NCBI GenBank assembly: GCA_963665045.2
Contig: CAXXJQ010000003.1
Location: 744,001 to 808,000 of the forward strand
Origin: JAFGRU01 sp016934985
GTDB taxonomy: Bacteria > Desulfobacterota > Desulfuromonadia > Desulfuromonadales > JAAYDE01
Direction of reading: 5' to 3'
Length of the DNA stretch: 64,000 nt
Part shown: positions 1 through 7,202 of the stretch, in pieces
Position numbering within the stretch: position 1 is the stretch's first letter
Layout of the letters: every line of letters begins with the position of its first letter
Notes under the pieces: model-generated
Database searches by the model: none
Told to the model about the DNA's origin: nothing
The model's input: only the letters and a program-made list of their open reading frames with translations
Made by a program: the position numbers and the translations under genes

Positions 1-983
1 TACCACTTGTCCAAGGCGGCTTCGGCCTCGGAGACGGATGTGCACTGCTGATAAATTTCCTGAAGGGAAATTTTGATTTGCCAGGCACGAGCTGTTTTCA
101 GGCGGCTTTTGGGCAAACTGTCAAATTGCTCCTGCTGCCGGTGAGTACGGTTAGCCTCGTTTTTCAGCCATAAATAACGGGTCTTCTTCAGCAGTGGCTC
201 GTCTTTGACCTCCTGGCGCCGCACCAAATCCACAGCCTTGTTGACAAGGGCAATGACGTGATAAGGGTCGAAGGTGATGTCGGCCTCCGGGAGAAACTCG
301 TTGACTCCGGCGATATAGCTTTTTGACATATCGATGCAGACCGCTTCGATGTTTTCAGCTTGCCCACCATGGGCAGCAAGATCCTTGACAAAGGTTTCAA
401 CAACGGATTTGTCGCGTCCTTCACAGGCAAAAAGCAGCCGCCGTTTTTTCAGATCATGGAAAAGGCTGACATAATGGTGCCCACGGCGGGAAGCGGTTTC
501 ATCCAAGCCGACATGATCAACTGCAGAGAAATCCTCGCGCTGCCGGGCAGCTGCAACGTAATAGTCAAGGATGCGCCAGATTTGGCCGTCATTGAGATCC
601 AACAGTCGCCCGATGGCACGAACGGGCATTTGCTTGGCCAGGACCACCAGCAAAGCTTCCATCAAAAGACTGAAGCCACTGCCGGGGCGAGACCAGGGCG
701 GAACTACCTGGGTTGTCTTACCGCATTTGGAACAGCGGACACGGGGAAGATCCGCATGAATGAAGGCTTGGTACTGAAAAAAATTCAAATGCCGCCATGT
801 CCGCCCACGGGTATCATGAACATCCTGCTCGGGTTCCGCACAAACTGGACAAGAGAATTTCGCGCCAGTGGTAAAACCAACCTGAAACTCGATTCGGCCA
901 GTTTCGGGATTGAAGTCGATATCGATAACATGCCATGGAGGCAACAGCCCAAGGGCAACGGTAAACAAGGATTCAGAATTCAA
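1..983 (-). CDS. ISL3-family transposase (partial, C-terminus beyond window)
   Basis: This is a DDE-type transposase that moves its own insertion sequence. I translated it from a TTG start at 983, which lies seven bases after a clean GGAGG. The N-terminus has the ISL3 zinc-binding region: a CPVC pair, then a CSKCGK pair after an HLNFF segment. The middle shows VDHVGLDETASRRGHHYVS with the first catalytic Asp, and further on AVCIDMSKSYIAGV and ADITFDPYHVIALVN, both typical of the DDE_Tnp_ISL3 core. The frame is open to the window edge, so the copy may be intact. The family call is firm; the exact element is not identified. Confidence 0.85.
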   Translation of the reverse strand, partial: MNSESLFTVALGLLPPWHVIDIDFNPETGRIEFQVGFTTGAKFSCPVCAEPEQDVHDTRGRTWRHLNFFQYQAFIHADLPRVRCSKCGKTTQVVPPWSRPGSGFSLLMEALLVVLAKQMPVRAIGRLLDLNDGQIWRILDYYVAAARQREDFSAVDHVGLDETASRRGHHYVSLFHDLKKRRLLFACEGRDKSVVETFVKDLAAHGGQAENIEAVCIDMSKSYIAGVNEFLPEADITFDPYHVIALVNKAVDLVRRQEVKDEPLLKKTRYLWLKNEANRTHRQQEQFDSLPKSRLKTARAWQIKISLQEIYQQCTSVSEAEAALDKW

Positions 984-1078
984 AAATACACCTCCCTCAA
1001 ATATTTGAGGGTACTATATCTTGTGGTGGCGGAGCGGTAAAGCTCTCTGGTCCCACCCACACGATCTGAAACAGAGCC
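1..1078 (-). mobile_element. ISL3-family insertion sequence, one end only
   Basis: The element carries an ISL3-type transposase gene reading off the left edge of the window. Its visible terminus is at 1063-1078, where the minus strand reads GGCTCTGTTTCAGATC, a good fit to the GGCTCT-type ends of ISL3 elements. The bases just outside (1079-1086) would be one copy of the target duplication, but the other end lies outside the window, so this cannot be confirmed. Confidence 0.75.
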
Positions 1079-1498
1079 AAGTCGTAGGACTAATCCCCTG
1101 TGTCACGAGAAGGCATTGGACCTTCTCAATCGAGGCCTTCTTATATTCCTTCTCGCAAAAAAATTGTGGCCATTCAATTAACAATTATTATTGATTCCCA
1201 ACATTAAAAACCGCGATAGTATACACATTGCATCTTACATTTTTCTTACAAATGTGCACTTTTTTGAAAAAAAATGAAAAAAATTTAAAAAAAGCCAAAA
1301 AGGTGAGCAAAAAAGGCTAGTTTTTCGCCCCGTTATTTCTTCTTACACAGAGGTCCTTTCAGCTTCCTGCCCCCTGTTGCGCAAAAGAGAAATAATGTTC
1401 AAAAAACGGCTGTTATCGATTGGAGAAATTCAAAACGGCGATAGTTTGCACATCATGCCTTACAATTTCATTAAATATGGGTAATTTTTTTAGGCTCG
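1079..1498. other. AT-rich intergenic stretch between two ISL3 traces
   Basis: No gene is supported here. Two related segments of about 60 bp, 1206-1265 and 1431-1490, share a frame of CGATAGT, a CACAT/GCACAT block, CTTACA and a terminal run of T. They look like diverged copies of one sequence, probably debris from insertion events. No promoter or RNA could be recognised. Confidence 0.35.
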
Positions 1499-1762
1499 TC
1501 AGCAGAATCTGTGGAGATAATCAGGTTCCGGTAACTTGCCAAGTGTATGATATAAGGCGATTTCAAGGCACTTGAGGGTTTTAAAACCATACGCTTTTCT
1601 CATAGTGACTTTTGCTTTGAGGTTCATACCCTCAACCGCACCGCAGGAAAGCTGGCCTTTGGCCTTGAACCAGTTGAGAATCAGTGGCTTGTGGCTGCGC
1701 AACATTTTTGCCACTTTCCTCATGGGCTCGAGATCGGTTTGCAGAGGGGAAGCGCAAAGGGG
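1499..1762 (-). pseudogene. ISL3-family transposase remnant (C-terminal part only)
   Basis: The open stretch encodes only the last ~75 residues of an ISL3 transposase. The segments LILNWFKAKG, GAVEGMNLKAKVTMRKAYGF and ALYHTLGKLPEPDYLHRFC match the conserved tail of that family. Upstream the frame runs into a TGA at 1763-1765 within a GGGGTCAG-type repeat, so the catalytic part is gone. A separate degraded insertion is more likely than part of the element at 1-1078, but the two C-termini cannot be compared because the first lies outside the window. Confidence 0.75.
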
Positions 1763-1832
1763 TCAGCAGTTAAAAGGGTCAGGTCTGCAAGAATGCAAGT
1801 TCGTAAGCTTGTAAGTCGTTGAAAAACGCAAA

Positions 1833-1909
1833 GGGGTCAGGCTTGACAAAAGGATTTATTGGTCTTTTTTGCCGTAAATCTAGTAAATCCGTTAGTCAAG
1901 CCTGACCCC
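1833..1909. repeat. REP-like long inverted repeat
   Basis: A perfect 15-bp inverted repeat, GGGGTCAGGCTTGAC at 1833-1847 and its complement at 1895-1909, encloses a second perfect 7-bp stem (GGATTTA 1852-1858, TAAATCC 1884-1890). Partial copies of the outer arm (AAAGGGGTCAG) occur at about 1755-1766 and 1772-1781. Single-stranded hairpins of this kind are the usual form of REP elements mobilised by RAYT/IS200-like enzymes; no such enzyme is in the window. The repeat supplies the last ~24 codons of the lipoprotein gene at 1837-3051. Confidence 0.7.
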
Positions 1910-3051
1910 AATGCTCCAATAAGTTGATTTTGTGCCGATGCCAGGAAATCCCAGCCATAAGCATCGTCAGGCTCAATTCTGGTATAGCGGAGGGCGTTTT
2001 TTTCAGTTTTCAACCATTCTCCCAATTTTCTCTCAAACCATGGTTTGAGCTCACGTACCCGGGGATTTTTCGGGTCGATTTTTTCTGCTTCCTCCAACGT
2101 TTTCAGGCCAATGACATATTTTTCCGCAGCTCCTGCCATTTCAGCAAATTTGATTCGCCATTTGACACTTTGCGGGAAATCGGCCGTGACTCGTTCGAAG
2201 GACTCTTCAATTTCCAGCCAAGGGGTTGGCTGGATGTCTTTGTGATTGTAATAATAGCTTGATTTTTTAAACCCACTTCGGGCTGCGGCCTCTTCATGGG
2301 CATAGACAATGAGGAGCGGGAAAAGAATTTTGGGCGGAGCATTATGGCCGCTTTGGCGCGCGAACTGAAACAGGTCCCGCCAGTTTCCACCCCATTTGGG
2401 CATCAATCCCCAGAGTTTACTTTTGTAGGCCATATAACAATTGGGGTCCAAGGCAATGACCCGTTGAAAAAGAACTTCCTCCATTCCCTGAGAGTCGGAT
2501 GAAGACATGGCAATTCTTAGCAGTTGCCGGCTTGAATGAAGATTATTAGGGTCGAGCTTATAGGCTTGGTTTAGGTCTTTTAAAGCTTTTTCCCGGCGCT
2601 CGTAATAGATCTGCCATTGCTCCTCTTTTACATCTCGTGCATAGCCATGGCCTCTGGCTATCCATGCATAATCATCATAAAAAGTTCCCCGTGCGATAAG
2701 TGCGTTAGCACTGTCAGGTCGTTTTTCAATCCATTTGTCAAAATAGGGCAGAAAATTTTCTGGAAAAGGATTTTTCCTTTCCAGAACATGAAACCAGTGA
2801 TTCAGCACGGCGGTGAAATACCTGATTCCATCGCGGGTGATATAGTTATTTTTCACTACCTCATCGATAAATTTTTCGGCTTGGTCATACTCGCCATTTT
2901 TTATCCAGGCCATGAGTTGATCGGCGCTTTGTTCATAAGGCGTGTTAAATTGACTTCTCTCGATGATTTTTTTGGGTTTTTCATGTGTATTGCATCCGCA
3001 GAACAAGACCAGGATTAGAAGAATTGTTATTTGTCCCATTTTTCGGACCAT
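1837..3051 (-). CDS. DUF4034-type lipoprotein, 3' end replaced by a repeat
   Basis: The start at 3051 (MVRKMGQ) is preceded by GAGGAG six bases upstream and is preferred to the longer frame from 3069. The N-terminus is a lipoprotein signal: a hydrophobic run ending LVLFCGCN, with Cys as the likely acylation site. The body is helical with TPR-like periodicity. The segments YAWIARGHGYARDV and LWGLMPKWGGNW fit the DUF4034 family, whose function is unknown. Residues after QNQLIGALG are encoded by the inverted repeat at 1833-1909 and do not look like native sequence, so the C-terminus is probably truncated. It is transcribed divergently from rlmI, with no obvious operon partner. Confidence 0.7.
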   Translation of the reverse strand: MVRKMGQITILLILVLFCGCNTHEKPKKIIERSQFNTPYEQSADQLMAWIKNGEYDQAEKFIDEVVKNNYITRDGIRYFTAVLNHWFHVLERKNPFPENFLPYFDKWIEKRPDSANALIARGTFYDDYAWIARGHGYARDVKEEQWQIYYERREKALKDLNQAYKLDPNNLHSSRQLLRIAMSSSDSQGMEEVLFQRVIALDPNCYMAYKSKLWGLMPKWGGNWRDLFQFARQSGHNAPPKILFPLLIVYAHEEAAARSGFKKSSYYYNHKDIQPTPWLEIEESFERVTADFPQSVKWRIKFAEMAGAAEKYVIGLKTLEEAEKIDPKNPRVRELKPWFERKLGEWLKTEKNALRYTRIEPDDAYGWDFLASAQNQLIGALGSGLTNGFTRFTAKKTNKSFCQA

Positions 3052-3355
3052 GGAAATCTCCTCATACAATCGGGATAGATGAAATGATTCGGTAGCAGTT
3101 AGTAAACGAAATAGACTGAAATCCTTTGCGTCGATGGTTTATATTTGGTCAAACTATGCAAAATCCCCACCAGACAGAGGGAGGTTTAATTAAAAAAATT
3201 AAAAGCCGGGGCCGAACGACCCTGACTTTTTGGGGGTGCAATCTGCCTATTTTATGTGCCAGGGTTTTGCTATGTTGATTTTAAAAACCAAAAATGCGAC
3301 AAATATTTTTCCCATTATCTTTCAACCGGCATCGGTATAAGTTCGGGGATTGAAC
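3052..3355. other. Divergent intergenic region, lipoprotein / rlmI
   Basis: AT-rich sequence between two divergent starts. It must hold promoters for both genes. A TTGATT at about 3275 with A/T-rich sequence downstream is the best guess for rlmI, but no convincing -10 was found. No RNA gene or repeat was seen. Confidence 0.3.
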
Positions 3356-4546
3356 GTGAATAAAGTGATATTGAAAAAGGGGCGGGAACGCTCGTTGTTG
3401 CGCCTGCACCCCTGGGTGTTTTCAGGGGCAGTCCAACGGACAGAGGGGACACTCAAGTTGGGTGAAACGGTGGATGTTTTCTCCAACGATGGGCAACTGC
3501 TGGGTCGTGGCGCGTATTCGCCCGCTTCGCAAATCAGGGTGCGCATTTGGACGTTTGATGAGAGTGAAACCGTTGACGAAGAATTTTTCCGGAAACGCAT
3601 CCAGGCTGCCATCAATTTGCGGGAATCTCTGGAACTCCCCGAACAGACCAGCGCTTTTCGTCTCATATCAGCCGAAGCGGACGGACTTCCGGGGTTGGTT
3701 GTCGACCAATATGACGACTTCCTGGTCTGCCAGTTTTTAAGTGCGGGTGCGGAACATTGGAAAACCACCATTGTTGATCAATTGAAAGCGTTGACCGGCG
3801 TAAACAATATTTATGAGCGGTCAGACGTAGACGTCCGCCAGAAGGAAGGCTTGGAGCAGGCCAGGGGATTGTTGTCGGGCGATACTCCGCCAGCCGTGCT
3901 TGGAATTGAAGAGAAGGACGTCAAATTTTTTGTCGACATCGTCAACGGCCATAAAACAGGTTTCTACCTCGATCAGCGGGAAAATCGCCAACTGGTGCGT
4001 TCCCACAGCCGGGGCAAGGATGTTCTGAACTGTTTTGCCTACACGGGCGGCTTCGGTCTGGCTGCGTTGAAAGGTGGCGCAAGACAGGTGACCAATGTCG
4101 AGGATGTAGCCGGTCTGGTTGAAATGATCGACAGGAATGTGGAGCTGAATCAATTTGACAAAGATCGCTGCACAAACCTGAAGGCGGATGTTTTCAAATT
4201 GTTGCGGCGTTTTGAAAAGGAAGGGCGGAAATTCGATGTTATCGTCCTCGATCCGCCTAAATTCGCCGAATCCCAGGCCCATCTGGCGCGCGCCAGCCGC
4301 GGCTACAAGGATATCAACCTCCTGGCCTTCAAGCTGCTGCGGCCTGGCGGTCTTCTGTTCACTTTTTCCTGCTCGGGCCTGATGAAGATGGATTTGTTTC
4401 AGAAGATTGTCGCGGATGCCGCCATCGACAGCGGACGCGACGCGCGGATTGTACAATGGCTACGGCAAGCTGGCGATCATCCGGTCAAATTATGCATCCC
4501 GGAAACTATGTACCTGAAGGGATTATTAGTATCTGTACCTGCCTGA
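3356..4546 (+). CDS. rlmI: 23S rRNA m5C methyltransferase RlmI-like
   Basis: The protein is a class I SAM-dependent methyltransferase of the RlmI family, which methylates C1962 (E. coli numbering) of 23S rRNA. An N-terminal PUA domain (about residues 1-75, with RLHPWVFSGAV) is followed by an RlmI middle region (GLPGLVVDQYDD, NIYERSD) and a Rossmann fold. The SAM-binding signature is VLNCFAYTGGFGLAAL, followed by the DPPKFA motif and FTFSCSG. GTG at 3356 is preferred because CGGGGA sits just upstream; TTG at 3350 is possible and adds two residues. Length (~396 aa) is normal. A terminator follows at 4590, so it is probably monocistronic. Confidence 0.92.
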   Translation: MNKVILKKGRERSLLRLHPWVFSGAVQRTEGTLKLGETVDVFSNDGQLLGRGAYSPASQIRVRIWTFDESETVDEEFFRKRIQAAINLRESLELPEQTSAFRLISAEADGLPGLVVDQYDDFLVCQFLSAGAEHWKTTIVDQLKALTGVNNIYERSDVDVRQKEGLEQARGLLSGDTPPAVLGIEEKDVKFFVDIVNGHKTGFYLDQRENRQLVRSHSRGKDVLNCFAYTGGFGLAALKGGARQVTNVEDVAGLVEMIDRNVELNQFDKDRCTNLKADVFKLLRRFEKEGRKFDVIVLDPPKFAESQAHLARASRGYKDINLLAFKLLRPGGLLFTFSCSGLMKMDLFQKIVADAAIDSGRDARIVQWLRQAGDHPVKLCIPETMYLKGLLVSVPA

Positions 4547-4589
4547 CAGGGCGTTGCAATCTTTATATTTGTCAAAATAGAAAAAGCCG

Positions 4590-4613
4590 ACCGGGATTAT
4601 CCCCGGTTTTTTG
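4590..4613 (+). terminator. Intrinsic terminator after rlmI
   Basis: Stem ACCGGG (4590-4595) pairs with CCCGGT (4602-4607) and is followed by a T run (4608-4612). It lies 44 bp after the rlmI stop. Confidence 0.7.
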
Positions 4614-4886
4614 TAGTTGAGGTTGGGGCGCAATGACCCACTATCGGCCTGCCAAAGGGAACGCTCAGCTGAGCGGCAAGGGTTCAGTCGCGAGACGCCT
4701 GGGGTGGGTTTGCAGAAGTCAGCAGCGGATGTAGCAGGCCGCCTGGCCGTCCGACAAAGGGGCGAACCTGTCGTCGGTTCCAAGACAGCTTATCTGATGG
4801 TGGTAGAGCAGACGCTTTTCAAGGGTTTCCCAAACCGGAAGTGACCGACAGCATCCGAAAAAAGCGACACCGGTTTTACCGGTGTT
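4614..4886 (+). other. Structured-looking non-coding stretch, possible group II intron relic
   Basis: This GC-richer stretch sits between the rlmI terminator and the AT-rich leader of the FIST gene. It contains several short self-complementary runs (CGCTCAGCTGAGCG at 4661-4674) and ends in a perfect hairpin ACACCGG/CCGGTGT (4868-4886). The block CAGAAGTCAGCAGCGGATGTAG (4711-4732) reminds me of the region just before or at the start of group II intron reverse transcriptases. No domain V or RT frame is present. A short open frame (4617-4844) gives no recognisable protein. Confidence 0.25.
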
Positions 4887-5022
4887 GTAACGTACCTGTT
4901 CGGTGGAATGCTTTATACATGATAGTTACTTTCCAGAAACAACCGTTAAAAGTTTTTTACATCAAGCTAAATCTATTTTACAATGAATTTTTTTAATGAA
5001 GTTCCTGGTTTTGGAGGAACAG

Positions 5023-6243
5023 ATGAAAGTTGGAATGGCTGTCGGCAACTGCAAGGATTCTTTTGGTTTGGGGCGGTTTGTCGCCGGGCAGGCTATTCAG
5101 GATGGGAAGATCAACAGCCCGAGTTTCGCTTTGGCTTTTTGCGGCGTCGGCACTAACGGTTATGAGTTCTTTGACGGCATTCGCAGTGTCATCGGCGCCC
5201 AAGTTCCAGTCCTGGGAGGTTCAGGGATTGGCATTATAACCAACCACGTTATTTCTTATGACAATTATCCCGCCGGTTTGCTTTTAATCGAAGACCACTC
5301 CATTCAAGCCCGGTTTGCCTTGGCCGAGGGGCTTGATAAGGACGAACACCAGGCCGGGCGTTTACTTGCAAATCAATTTTCATTAAAAAGTGACACAAAG
5401 CTGTTCCTTTTTTATGATTCCGTACGGATTCCCCCCAAGGAGGGTGCTCCTCCGGTAATGAATTCTTCCAAACCGCTGTTGCAGGGAATAGCGGACATCA
5501 TCGGGTCGGGCGTCCCCATCATAGGAGCCGGAACCGTCGGAGATTTCGATTTTTCTCCAACCGTTCAATTTGCCGGTGACTCCGTCAAGTCACGTTCTGC
5601 AGTCGCCCTTGTTCTGGATGGGGATAATAACGCCGACTTTGTCATTATGCACGGCTGCTCTCCAAAAAGCGGCCTCTGTCATACCATCACCAGGGCCGAG
5701 GGTGCTGTCATTTATGAAATCGACAACCAGCCTATCGTAAAAATAATTAACGAAATGTATGGAAGTGAAGAATGGCAGCAACAGCATCCGGTCAAGCGCC
5801 TCTCCCTCGGCGTCAATCATGGCGAAAAGTTCAATAAGGAGTTTTTTGAAAAAGACTATGTCAACCGGCTTATTGTCGGGGTCCTTCCCGACAAATCCGG
5901 TATCGTTCTTTTCGAACCGGACCTGGGGGCGGGGGATGAAATCCAGTTCATGCTTCGAAACTCCCATCAGATGATCACCTCAGCTAGAAAGAATTCGGAG
6001 ACCCTGATTGAAACAATCAAAAACAGCGGGAAAAAACCGCTGTGGGGTTTTTATATCGATTGTGCCGGCAGGACAGCTCTCTTTTCTGAAACCTTGCAGG
6101 AAGAGGCCGCAGAGGTTCAAGAGGTATTCAACCGCAACAATATCCCTTTGTTCGGTTTTTACTCGGGGGTTGAAATTGCACCTTTCATTAATAAAAACCG
6201 TGGTTTGGATTGGACGGGCGTGCTGACGGTTTTTTCGAAATAG
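5023..6243 (+). CDS. FIST domain sensory protein
   Basis: The start at 5023 (MKVGMAVGN) follows a perfect GGAGG with five-base spacing, so the 9-residue longer frame is rejected. The ~406-residue protein fits the FIST_N plus FIST_C arrangement. The N-terminal half has repeated glycine-rich turns (ALAFCGVGTNGYEFF, PVLGGSGIGIITN, PIIGAGTVGDF). The C-terminal half ends with the typical LFGFYSGVEIAPF and LDWTGVLTVFSK. FIST domains are thought to bind small ligands, possibly amino acids. No signal peptide or membrane segment is visible, so it is cytoplasmic. The diguanylate cyclase gene starts 20 bp downstream, so the pair is probably a ligand-sensing c-di-GMP unit. Confidence 0.85.
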   Translation: MKVGMAVGNCKDSFGLGRFVAGQAIQDGKINSPSFALAFCGVGTNGYEFFDGIRSVIGAQVPVLGGSGIGIITNHVISYDNYPAGLLLIEDHSIQARFALAEGLDKDEHQAGRLLANQFSLKSDTKLFLFYDSVRIPPKEGAPPVMNSSKPLLQGIADIIGSGVPIIGAGTVGDFDFSPTVQFAGDSVKSRSAVALVLDGDNNADFVIMHGCSPKSGLCHTITRAEGAVIYEIDNQPIVKIINEMYGSEEWQQQHPVKRLSLGVNHGEKFNKEFFEKDYVNRLIVGVLPDKSGIVLFEPDLGAGDEIQFMLRNSHQMITSARKNSETLIETIKNSGKKPLWGFYIDCAGRTALFSETLQEEAAEVQEVFNRNNIPLFGFYSGVEIAPFINKNRGLDWTGVLTVFSK

Positions 6244-6263
6244 TTTTTAATTGAGGCGAACCA

Positions 6264-7025
6264 ATGTATTTTGACAAAGTGGCGGAGCTGCAAAACCTCT
6301 TGGCGGAGAAGGAAAAAGAGGTGGGGTACTATCAGAAACTCGCTAAAGAAGCCAGTGACGAGCGCCTCAGGGAAACCGAAGAACTTTCGAAAGTTTCCGC
6401 AATGCTGAAGGCGAAAATGGTGATCATAGACCAACAGCGTCGTGAACTCGAGAAGTTGAACCAAAAGATTCAGAAAAGCTGTATTACCGATGACCTGACC
6501 GGCCTTCTCAACCGGCGCGGGCTGATGATGTTGGCCCATAAAGTATTTGAGGGTTTTCAGCGCCACAATTTTTATGAGGTCAATGTTCTGGAAGCGTATA
6601 GAACTTTTGTTTGCGCTATTCTGGATATCGATTTTTTCAAAAGAGTGAACGATACCTACGGCCATCTGGCGGGGGATAAATTTCTTGCCGATCTGAGCAG
6701 GGTTTTTATGCAACCCGGCATATTTCGAAAAATCGATATTATCGGAAGATACGGTGGCGAGGAATTCATGTTCCTCCTGCCGAGGTGCACCGAGAAGAAC
6801 GCCTTGATCCCCCTGGGCAAGCTACAGGAAACCATCAACTCAACCAACTTTGTCATCGACTCCGGGAAAAGTGTCCGCATCTCAGTCAGCATTGGTGTTA
6901 CCGAAATGAAAACCGGGGATGAGGATATGTTCAAAGTAATCGATCGCGCTGATGAAGCTCTCTATTACGCGAAAAAAAATGGCCGGAACCGGATCGTATG
7001 GTTCGAGTCCCTGGCAGGGTGTTGA
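6264..7025 (+). CDS. Diguanylate cyclase (coiled coil plus GGDEF domain)
   Basis: It makes c-di-GMP from two GTP. Residues 1-72 form a charged coiled coil, likely for dimerisation or docking to the FIST protein. The GGDEF domain covers about 73-250, with DDLTGLLNRRG, the metal-binding DIDFFKRVND, and an active-site GGEEF at 164-168, all intact. An RxxD inhibitory site (R155-D158) lies exactly five residues before GGEEF, so product inhibition is expected. There is no membrane segment or receiver domain, so input probably comes from the cotranscribed FIST protein. It converges on the megasynthase with a 177-bp gap in which no terminator was seen. Confidence 0.93.
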   Translation: MYFDKVAELQNLLAEKEKEVGYYQKLAKEASDERLRETEELSKVSAMLKAKMVIIDQQRRELEKLNQKIQKSCITDDLTGLLNRRGLMMLAHKVFEGFQRHNFYEVNVLEAYRTFVCAILDIDFFKRVNDTYGHLAGDKFLADLSRVFMQPGIFRKIDIIGRYGGEEFMFLLPRCTEKNALIPLGKLQETINSTNFVIDSGKSVRISVSIGVTEMKTGDEDMFKVIDRADEALYYAKKNGRNRIVWFESLAGC

Positions 7026-7202
7026 AAAATTGGCAGCTTCCCTTTCCCCTTTCTTCCAATCTTCATTTGTTGGCGTGGTTCCGAGGGACAGACGCGGGGA
7101 CCGGTGGCGGGTATCGTCGCATCCCTGAGATAAACTTGAACCCTCCGGACCTCGGGAGAGAGCGTCCCCGTTCTCGAGATAAACGAGGTTTCCGTCCCGC
7201 TT

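Noticed and set aside
3052..3355. c-di-GMP or other riboswitch in the leaders near rlmI or the FIST/GGDEF genes
   Set aside because: No match to the conserved core sequences I know was found in 3052-3355 or 4887-5022.
4617..4844. 75-residue plus frame after the rlmI terminator
   Set aside because: No ribosome site and no recognisable protein; the stretch looks structural, not coding.
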